This document shows, one piece after another, positions 14,554-20,058 of a stretch of DNA of 20,058 bases; positions within the stretch are counted from its first letter, which is position 1, and each line of letters begins with the position of its first letter. Below the pieces are notes generated by a model. The model made no database searches and was not told the origin of the DNA. It saw only the letters and a list, made by a program, of their open reading frames with translations. This stretch comes from an uncultured Clostridiaceae bacterium. Lineage in GTDB: Bacteria; Bacillota; Clostridia; Oscillospirales; Ruminococcaceae. Location of the stretch: positions 1-20,058 of the forward strand of contig CAMKFY010000009.1 of assembly GCA_946411985.1 (NCBI GenBank). Direction: 5' to 3'. Made by a program: the position numbers and the translations under genes.

Positions 14554-15510
14554 ATGGTAGAAATGGTAATGCCGAGGCTAAAGGTAATAGACGTAAATGA
14601 AGATGATACTTATGGCAAAATAGTTGTGGAGCCGTTAGAGCGTGGTTTTGGAATAACTATTGGAAATGCTTTGAGGCGTGTTTTGCTTTCGTCGCTGCCT
14701 GGTTATGCAGTTACGGCTGTTAAAATAGACGGTGTTCAGCATGAGTTTAGCACTGTGCAAGGGGTGAAGGAAGACGTTACTGAAATAATATTAAACCTGA
14801 AGGAGCTTGCGGTTAAAATAAATGGGGAATCACCTAAAACAGTGTATATAAGGGCTCAAGGTGAGGGCGAGGTGACGGCTGGAGATATTGTGGCAGATTC
14901 TGAGGTGGAAATTTTAAAGCCTGCCATGCACATAGCAACGCTTGATAAAGATGCAGTGCTTAATATGGAGATGGCGCTTAGTGTTGGCAGAGGTTATGTT
15001 AGTGCAGAGAAAAATAAGGAGAATAGAACTATAAATGAAATAGGAGTTATTCCGGTTGATAGCATATATACTCCAGTTACTAAGGTTAATTATGTTGTTG
15101 AGAACACTCGTGTTGGCCAGGTTACGGATTACGATAGGTTAATTTTAGAGGTATGGACGGATGGAACAACAACAGTTCAAGATGCTGTGTCTTTTGCGTC
15201 TACCATAATGGCTACGCATTTGGCTTTGTTTAATAATTTATCTGTAGGAAATCTTCAAACTAACATTATGAAAGATGAGAAGAAGGATGGCAAGGAGAAG
15301 GTTTTGAATATAACTCTTGAGGAGTTGGAGCTTTCTGTGCGTTCTTTTAACTGTTTAAAGAGGGCAGGAATAAATACTGTGGGAGATTTAACGCAGCGTA
15401 CGCAAGACGAGATGTCTAAGGTGCGTAATCTTGGTAGGAAGTCGTTAGATGAAGTAACTTTGAAGTTAAGGGATTTGGGTTGTAGTTTTAAGTCTTCTTC
15501 GGAAGAATAG
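14554..15510 (+). CDS. rpoA: DNA-directed RNA polymerase alpha subunit
   Basis: The alpha dimer nucleates polymerase assembly and its C-terminal domain binds UP elements and activators. The 318-residue product shows VVEPLERGFGITIGNALRRV and LLSSLPGYAVTAVKIDGVQH in the N-terminal domain. After a Lys/Asp/Glu-rich linker (about 245-252), the C-terminal domain has LSVRSFNCLKRAGINTVGDL and VRNLGRKSLDEV. ATG 14554 is 5 nt from TGGAGGGG; the ATGs at 14563 and 14569 are too far. The preceding 54-nt gap is the largest inside the operon. Ends in TAG. Confidence 0.98.
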   Translation: MVEMVMPRLKVIDVNEDDTYGKIVVEPLERGFGITIGNALRRVLLSSLPGYAVTAVKIDGVQHEFSTVQGVKEDVTEIILNLKELAVKINGESPKTVYIRAQGEGEVTAGDIVADSEVEILKPAMHIATLDKDAVLNMEMALSVGRGYVSAEKNKENRTINEIGVIPVDSIYTPVTKVNYVVENTRVGQVTDYDRLILEVWTDGTTTVQDAVSFASTIMATHLALFNNLSVGNLQTNIMKDEKKDGKEKVLNITLEELELSVRSFNCLKRAGINTVGDLTQRTQDEMSKVRNLGRKSLDEVTLKLRDLGCSFKSSSEE

Positions 15511-15545
15511 AAGAATAATTTTATATTAAAAAGGGTGTGTGTTAT

Positions 15546-15887
15546 ATGGCAGGCAAGAGAAAATTAGGCAGGCCTACTGCTGCAAGGAAGGCTATGTTGA
15601 GGGCAATGGTTACCTATCTTTTGGAAAATGGCAAAATGAGAACAACTTTAACAAGAGCCAAGGATGTTTGCGCTGTTGCTGAAAAGATAATAACAATAGG
15701 TAAGGTGAATAGTTTACATTCTAAGAGGCGTGTTTTTTCATATGTTACTAAAGAAGACGTTACTAAAAAATTATTTGATGAAATTTCTCCAAAATATAAA
15801 GACAAGAATGGTGGGTATACTTCTATTGTAAAATTGGGGCCGCGGCGTGGCGATGGAGCGTTAATGGCTTTTGTTAAGCTTGTTTAG
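15546..15887 (+). CDS. rplQ: 50S ribosomal protein L17
   Basis: L17 lies near the exit tunnel. The 113-residue product begins MAGKRKLGRPTAARKAMLRA and contains MRTTLTRAKDVCAVAEKIIT and the terminal GPRRGDGALMAFVKLV, close to the family consensus. The GTG at 15537 overlaps the SD AAAGGGTG, so the ATG at 15546 (8 nt spacing) is used. It is the last gene of the operon. Ends in TAG. Confidence 0.97.
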   Translation: MAGKRKLGRPTAARKAMLRAMVTYLLENGKMRTTLTRAKDVCAVAEKIITIGKVNSLHSKRRVFSYVTKEDVTKKLFDEISPKYKDKNGGYTSIVKLGPRRGDGALMAFVKLV

Positions 15888-16072
15888 TTGTTTTGTGGTG
15901 TTTATTTTTCTAAATTTTGGGTGTCATTTTGGTTTTGTTGTTGTTTCTTGTTTGAAGAGCTGCAATTGGTGTTGTGTAAGAATGTTAATGCAAATTTGAA
16001 ATGTGTTAGCTGTGCGTAAAATTTGTAAGTTTATGGTTTTTGGGCAGTGTATAGTGCGTTTATATTTAAAAT
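15888..16072 (+). other. Non-coding 3' tail of the ribosomal operon
   Basis: About 185 nt separate rplQ from the terminator. The first 66 nt (15888-15953) are strongly G+T rich (only 8 A or C), as in the rpsJ leader. No open frame with an SD was found, and no tRNA or known RNA was recognised. If the terminator at 16073-16108 is the true end of the operon, this is an unusually long 3' untranslated region; it could also hold a processed small RNA, which is speculation. The ecfA/ecfT/truA genes that follow rplQ in many Firmicutes are absent. Confidence 0.5.
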
Positions 16073-16108
16073 GGTCGAGCGATGTTGTTAAAAGTTCGAT
16101 CTTTTTTT
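16073..16108 (+). terminator. Intrinsic terminator after rplQ
   Basis: GGTCGAGC (16073-16080) pairs with GTTCGATC (16094-16101): an 8-bp stem with two G-U wobbles and a 13-nt loop, immediately followed by seven T residues (16102-16108). This is the only convincing terminator seen in the window and marks the probable end of the roughly 15.7-kb ribosomal transcript. Confidence 0.8.
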
Positions 16109-16110
16109 GT

Positions 16111-16151
16111 TAGCTATAATTTTATTTTTAGTTTAAAATTAATGTGAGCTA
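16111..16151. repeat. Imperfect inverted repeat between terminator and next promoter
   Basis: Outer arms TAGCT (16111-16115) and AGCTA (16147-16151), and inner arms TAATTTT (16117-16123) and AAAATTA (16135-16141), are complementary, interrupted by a one-base bulge on the left and five bases on the right. It may be an operator or simply chance in AT-rich DNA. Confidence 0.3.
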
Positions 16152-16173
16152 TGCCTTTAAAATTATTAATTTA

Positions 16174-16202
16174 TTGTTTATATTTTTTAATAATATTATA
16201 AT
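16174..16202 (+). promoter_or_regulatory. Probable promoter of the rhamnose/glycosyltransferase genes
   Basis: A perfect -10 box TATAAT at 16197-16202 is preceded, after exactly 17 bp, by TTGTTT (16174-16179), a weak -35 match. Transcription would begin near 16209, leaving a leader of about 50 nt before the first glycosyltransferase. It lies directly downstream of the ribosomal terminator, which supports a separate transcription unit. Confidence 0.6.
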
Positions 16203-16257
16203 AGCTTAGAGTTTAATAAATTTTTAAATGTGTTAGATTGGAGTTTAATGTTAATGA

Positions 16258-17112
16258 ATGGAGCTCTCTATTATAATAGTTAATACAGATACGCCAAAAA
16301 TAACTAATGATGCCGTAACTTCCGCGTTGAAAACTATAAAAAATATAGATTTTGAATTAGTTATTGTAGATAATTCCATTAATAAGAGCAATGTTTTTAG
16401 TTCGTTCAGCGAAAAGGTGCGGGTGGTGGGCAATATTAAGAATAGAGGTTTTGGTAATGCTTGTAATATTGGGGCGCAATACGCTAAGGGTGAGTGTATA
16501 CTGTTTTTAAATTCAGATACAATACTTTTTGAAGATACGGTAGATATGGCTTTTAGCTATTTTAAAACTAACGTTAACTTTGGCGCTTTGGGAGTGCGGC
16601 AACTTTTAGAAAATGGCAGGTTAGATGCTGGTTGCAAGCGAGGCTTTCCAACTCCAATGAATTCACTTTATTATTTTTTAGGGCTTAGCAAAATATTTCC
16701 AAATTCTAAAAGGTTTGGCGCCTACCAGCAAACCTTTGTAGATGAGAAGGCTGTTGTAGAGGTAGATTGTATATCGGGCGCGTTTATGTTAATTAAAAAG
16801 AGTGTTTTTGAGCAGGTTGGTGGCTTTGATGAAGATTTTTTTCTATATGGAGAAGATGTAGACCTTTGTTTCAGGCTAAAAAAAGCAGGTTTTATTAATG
16901 TTTATTTTGGCAAGGTGTGTTTCTTACACTACAAAAACAAGAGTGGAAAGAACAATATAAAAGTTTTGGAGAGCTTTTATAATAGCATGAAAATATTTTA
17001 TGATAAACATTATAAATCAAAATATTCTTTTATAGTGGGGCTTGTAGTTAAATTAGGCATAAACTTAAAATTGTTATTAGCAAAAAGAAAGTTTAAAAAG
17101 GGTAAGAGATAG
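16258..17112 (+). CDS. Family 2 glycosyltransferase, rhamnosyltransferase-like
   Basis: The 284-residue protein has the GT-A fold pattern of the WbbL-like GT2 group (COG1216 type). SIIIVNT starts the nucleotide-binding fold, then FELVIVDNS (32-40), NRGFGNACNIG (62-72), and the metal/nucleotide motif LNSDT (84-88). SGAFMLIKKSVF (173-184) and GGFDEDFFLYGEDVDLCFR (188-206) follow, with H224 behind. The C-terminus is hydrophobic then very basic, suggesting membrane contact. Neighbouring rml genes point to dTDP-rhamnose as donor; this is inference. The SD (TGGAG) is 14 nt away, and an in-frame TGA abuts the ATG, so no upstream start exists nearby. Confidence 0.88.
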   Translation: MELSIIIVNTDTPKITNDAVTSALKTIKNIDFELVIVDNSINKSNVFSSFSEKVRVVGNIKNRGFGNACNIGAQYAKGECILFLNSDTILFEDTVDMAFSYFKTNVNFGALGVRQLLENGRLDAGCKRGFPTPMNSLYYFLGLSKIFPNSKRFGAYQQTFVDEKAVVEVDCISGAFMLIKKSVFEQVGGFDEDFFLYGEDVDLCFRLKKAGFINVYFGKVCFLHYKNKSGKNNIKVLESFYNSMKIFYDKHYKSKYSFIVGLVVKLGINLKLLLAKRKFKKGKR

Positions 17113-17115
17113 AAC

Positions 17116-18051
17116 ATGGTAGATATATTATTGGCCGTATATAACGGTGAGAAATATATAAAGCAGCAGTTAGATTCTATAGTTGCGCAAACTTTTAAAG
17201 ATTGGAGATTAATAGTTTATGATGACGGTTCTTGTGATGGCACTGTTAAAATATTAAAAGAGTATATTTTAAAATATGAGGGCAGAATAGTTTTTTATAA
17301 AGGGCTTAATAATTCTAAGAGCGTTGTGGCTTCCTTTTCAAAGCTTTTAAAATTGTCTAGTGCTAAATATGTGGCTTTTTGTGATCACGACGACGTTTGG
17401 CATAAAGATAAGTTAATGTTTTCTGTGGAAGCTATTAAAAGAATGGAATTAAAATATGGCAATATTCCAATTTTAATACATACAGACCTTTATGTTGTGG
17501 ATGAGTTTTTAAATATAAAACAAAAATCTATGATAAAAAGTCAGTGTATTGGGTGTAGGGCAAAATCTTTGCAGGAGTTAATAGTGCAAAACAACATTAC
17601 AGGCTGCACCGTTTTAGTAAATAGGAGTTTGGTAGATATATGTGGTAGCATACCAAATAGCGCGTTAATGCATGATTGGTGGCTTGGTTTGGTGGCAGCG
17701 TCTTTTGGTAAAATAGAGTTTTTAAATATTAAAACGGTTTACTATAGGCAGCATAGTTCAAATTGCGTGGGAGCAAAAGATGTGCGAAGTTTTAGGTATA
17801 TTTTTAGTAGAGCTTTTGGTGGGGTTGCTGTTAAACGTAGTATTGCTAATGTTTTTTTGCAGTGTGAGGCTTTTTTAAATATGTATGGCGAGTTGTTGTC
17901 GAAAGATAAGAAAAAAATTTTAGAGAATTACATAAATATAAGTAAACATTCAAAATTGCGAAGGGTTATAAAGCTAATAGCTGGCGGATATTTAAAGTTT
18001 GGTTTTTTTAGAAAATTAGGCCAGTTTTTCTATATATGTATAAAAGTTTAA
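17116..18051 (+). CDS. Family 2 glycosyltransferase, RgpB-like rhamnosyltransferase
   Basis: The 311-residue protein is a second GT2 enzyme of a different subgroup. It has ILLAVYNGEKYIKQQLDSI, DDGSCDGT (36-43), the metal motif DHDDVW (90-95), TGCTVLVNRSL (162-172), MHDWWLGLVA (185-194) and YRQHSSNCVG (210-219). This set is typical of enzymes adding rhamnose to streptococcal-type rhamnan or O-antigen chains; acceptor and linkage cannot be told. The gene starts 3 nt after its neighbour's stop with a weak SD (AAGGG about 13 nt upstream), so coupling is likely. The C-terminal 60 residues are basic and hydrophobic, compatible with membrane association. Ends in TAA. Confidence 0.88.
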   Translation: MVDILLAVYNGEKYIKQQLDSIVAQTFKDWRLIVYDDGSCDGTVKILKEYILKYEGRIVFYKGLNNSKSVVASFSKLLKLSSAKYVAFCDHDDVWHKDKLMFSVEAIKRMELKYGNIPILIHTDLYVVDEFLNIKQKSMIKSQCIGCRAKSLQELIVQNNITGCTVLVNRSLVDICGSIPNSALMHDWWLGLVAASFGKIEFLNIKTVYYRQHSSNCVGAKDVRSFRYIFSRAFGGVAVKRSIANVFLQCEAFLNMYGELLSKDKKKILENYINISKHSKLRRVIKLIAGGYLKFGFFRKLGQFFYICIKV

Positions 18052-18069
18052 GAGGAGAAAATTAATATT

Positions 18070-18939
18070 ATGAAAGGTGTAGTGTTAGCAGGGGGCACAG
18101 GCACAAGGTTATACCCAGCTACTATGGCTTGTTCTAAGCAGTTAATTCCTATTTATGATAAGCCAATGATATATTATTCTTTAGCTGTGCTTATGCTTTT
18201 AGGTGTGCGAGATATTTTAATAATATCCACAAGTAAAGATGTGCCAATGTTTAAAGATTTGCTAAAAGATGGAGAACAGTTTGGTGTACATTTTAGCTAT
18301 ATGGTGCAAGAAAAGCCACGGGGCATAGCAGATGCGTTCATAGTTGGCAAAGATTTTATAGGCACAGATAGTGTTTGTTTAATATTAGGTGATAATTTGT
18401 TTTATGGGGCGGATTTTGAGGATAGCTTGAATAAAGCGGCAAATTTTAGAGATGGCGCTGTTATTTTTGGCTATTTTGTTAAAAATCCCAAAGATTTTGG
18501 CGTTGTGGAGTTTAGTAAAGATGGCAAAGTGCTATCTATAGAAGAAAAGCCAAAGGAGCCGAAGTCTAATTTTGCAGTTCCTGGTTTATATTTTTACGAT
18601 AATGATGTATTGGAAATAGCTAACAATATAAAATATTCTAATAGAGGCGAGTTAGAAATAACAGCTGTTAATGATATATATTTAAAACGTGAAAAGTTAA
18701 GGGTAGAGGTTTTAAAAGATGGCACAGCGTGGTTTGATACAGGCACGCACAACGATCTTTTAAGTGCTTGTAATTTTGTGCAATCTGTGCAAACTAGGCA
18801 AAGGGTATATATAGGTTGTTTGGAGGAGATAGCATATAAAAAGGGGTTTATAGATAAAGCAAGCCTTTTAAAGTTGGCTGAGCCTATGCTAAAAACAGAT
18901 TACGGGCAACATATTTTATATATTTGCGAAAAATATTAG
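18070..18939 (+). CDS. rmlA: Glucose-1-phosphate thymidylyltransferase
   Basis: RmlA joins glucose-1-phosphate and dTTP to give dTDP-glucose, the first step of dTDP-L-rhamnose synthesis. The 289-residue product has the usual length. Visible motifs are the nucleotide loop GGTGTRLYPAT (8-18), KQLIPIYDKPMIYY (23-36), QEKPRGIADAF (80-90), GDN (107-109, with the metal-binding Asp), FGYFVKNPKDFGVVEF, EEKPKEPKSNFAVPGLYFYD and WFDTGTH. The ATG lies about 12 nt from GAGGAG. It is also named rfbA. Ends in TAG. Confidence 0.97.
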   Translation: MKGVVLAGGTGTRLYPATMACSKQLIPIYDKPMIYYSLAVLMLLGVRDILIISTSKDVPMFKDLLKDGEQFGVHFSYMVQEKPRGIADAFIVGKDFIGTDSVCLILGDNLFYGADFEDSLNKAANFRDGAVIFGYFVKNPKDFGVVEFSKDGKVLSIEEKPKEPKSNFAVPGLYFYDNDVLEIANNIKYSNRGELEITAVNDIYLKREKLRVEVLKDGTAWFDTGTHNDLLSACNFVQSVQTRQRVYIGCLEEIAYKKGFIDKASLLKLAEPMLKTDYGQHILYICEKY

Positions 18940-18957
18940 TATTGTGAGGAATTGTTA

Positions 18958-19854
18958 GTGGATTCTAGAAAAAATATAATAATAACTGGTGGCAATGGTT
19001 GCCTAGGCACCGAGCTTACTAAAATGCTAAAGAGCAAAACTTCAGAGCTTGGTAGCTTGCCTGCTATATACGATCAATTTGATATTGTAAGTTTGGCTTC
19101 ATACGAACTAGATATTACTAATTTAGAGCATGTTAGCAAAATATTGGAGGAGAAGCAGCCGTATGCAGTTGTTAATTGTGCTGCGTACACAGATGTGGAT
19201 GGTTGTGAAGATGAGAAGGATAAGGCGTTTAAGGTGAATGCTTTGGGGCCGCGTAATTTAGCTATTGTTTGCGAACGGAAAAGGGCAAAATTAATACATA
19301 TTTCTACAGATTATGTTTTTGATGGTGAAGAAAAGGAAAAGAGAATAGAGTGTGATGTTATAAACCCTAAAAGTGTTTATGGCGCGTCTAAGGCTTTGGG
19401 TGAGGAATATGTTAGAAGTTTTTGCAGCAGATGGTATATTTTAAGAACGTCTTGGCTTTATGGTTATCATGGGAAGAATTTTGTTAATACAATAATAAAA
19501 GCAGCAAAAGAAAATGGTGTTTTAAATGTTGTAGATGACCAAATAGGCAGCCCCACAAATGCTGTAGATTTGGCTTACGCAATATGTAAACTGCTTATAA
19601 CTCAGGAATATGGTTTATATCATTGTAGCGGAAATGGTGAATGTTCTTGGTATGAATTTGCGTGCGAAATTTTAAATGTATTTGGTATAGATGCTAAAAT
19701 AAATCCTTGCAAATCTAGTGAATATAAGAGAAAGGCAAAACGGCCAAAGTTTTCAAATTTAGATAATTTTATGTTAAGGCTTACGGTTGGAGATTGCTTT
19801 AGAGATTGGAAGCAGGCTCTTAGTGCTTTTTGCAATAATGGGTATAAATCTTGA
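18958..19854 (+). CDS. rmlD: dTDP-4-dehydrorhamnose reductase
   Basis: RmlD reduces dTDP-4-keto-L-rhamnose with NAD(P)H, the last step of the pathway. The 298-residue product is an SDR-type protein: cofactor loop GGNGCLG (11-17), VVNCAAYTDVDGCE (about 71-84), HISTDYVFDG (about 114-123), and the catalytic Y141-x3-K145 in SVYGASKALGEEY; RTSWLYG and DQIGSPTNAVDLA follow. The frame reaches TTG 18952, but GAGGA ends at 18950, so GTG 18958 with 7 nt spacing is chosen. Also named rfbD. Ends in TGA. Confidence 0.96.
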   Translation: MDSRKNIIITGGNGCLGTELTKMLKSKTSELGSLPAIYDQFDIVSLASYELDITNLEHVSKILEEKQPYAVVNCAAYTDVDGCEDEKDKAFKVNALGPRNLAIVCERKRAKLIHISTDYVFDGEEKEKRIECDVINPKSVYGASKALGEEYVRSFCSRWYILRTSWLYGYHGKNFVNTIIKAAKENGVLNVVDDQIGSPTNAVDLAYAICKLLITQEYGLYHCSGNGECSWYEFACEILNVFGIDAKINPCKSSEYKRKAKRPKFSNLDNFMLRLTVGDCFRDWKQALSAFCNNGYKS

Positions 19855-19878
19855 GTTTTAGTTTAAAGGAGTATTTTT

Positions 19879-20058
19879 GTGAGAAATATATATTTAGTAA
19901 CTGGTGGCGCTGGGTTTATAGGTTCTAATTTTATAATGTATATGTTGAATAAATATCCTAATATTAGCATAATAAATCTAGATAGTTTAACATACGCAGG
20001 GAATTTGGAAAATTTAAAGACGGTGCAGCATTTTAAAAATTATAAATTTATAAAAGCA
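19879..20058 (+). CDS. rmlB: dTDP-glucose 4,6-dehydratase, 5' part only
   Basis: The first 60 codons are present; the gene runs off the window. The N-terminus MRNIYLVTGGAGFIGSNFIM has the extended-SDR NAD-binding loop GGAGFIG (9-15), and NLDSLTYAGNLENL at about 33-46 is the RmlB-specific segment. RmlB converts dTDP-glucose to the 4-keto-6-deoxy sugar. The GTG start is 7 nt after AAAGGAG and 24 nt from the rmlD stop. The closely related family of other sugar dehydratases is possible but less likely in this neighbourhood. Also named rfbB. Confidence 0.9.
   Translation, partial: MRNIYLVTGGAGFIGSNFIMYMLNKYPNISIINLDSLTYAGNLENLKTVQHFKNYKFIKA

Overview
The window is the long ribosomal-protein superoperon (S10, spc and alpha clusters fused) of a low-GC Firmicute, followed by the start of a cell-surface polysaccharide locus. 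The lineage call rests on strong GGAGG-type ribosome binding sites, a gene order typical of Clostridia, a small KOW-domain gene between map and infA, rpsD lying inside the alpha cluster (it is monocistronic in Bacillus), the zinc-binding short S14, and an adenylate kinase with a four-cysteine lid. Codons such as ATA, AGA/AGG, TTG and GTT are common. TTG and GTG starts are frequent and TAG is the commonest stop. I cannot name a genus.

Layout. Positions 1-343 are AT-rich with no convincing gene. A strong promoter (TTGAAA, 17 bp, extended -10 TGCTATACT) lies at 344-372, followed by a leader of about 158 nt that is extremely rich in G and T. From 537 to 15887 there are 32 tightly packed + strand genes: rpsJ rplC rplD rplW rplB rpsS rplV rpsC rplP rpmC rpsQ rplN rplX rplE rpsN rpsH rplF rplR rpsE rpmD rplO secY adk map, a KOW-protein gene, infA rpmJ rpsM rpsK rpsD rpoA rplQ. 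No gap exceeds about 54 nt and I see no internal terminator. A non-coding stretch of about 185 nt follows rplQ and ends in a good intrinsic terminator (16073-16108).

A new promoter (16174-16202) then serves a + strand set: two family-2 glycosyltransferases that look like rhamnosyltransferases, rmlA, rmlD, and the 5' end of rmlB, cut by the window edge. These would make dTDP-L-rhamnose and attach it to a surface glycan. rmlC is not in the window.

How the genes work together. The first block builds the ribosome, supplies the secretion channel SecY, balances adenylates, removes initiator methionine, provides IF-1 and encodes the RNA polymerase alpha subunit. The second block is an unrelated wall or capsule glycan pathway. 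I found no mobile element, CRISPR array, tRNA or rRNA. The region is mostly ordinary. The parts worth a second look are the GT-rich leader with competing pairings, the long 3' tail of the operon, the unusual neighbours on both sides, and the stop- and start-codon usage.
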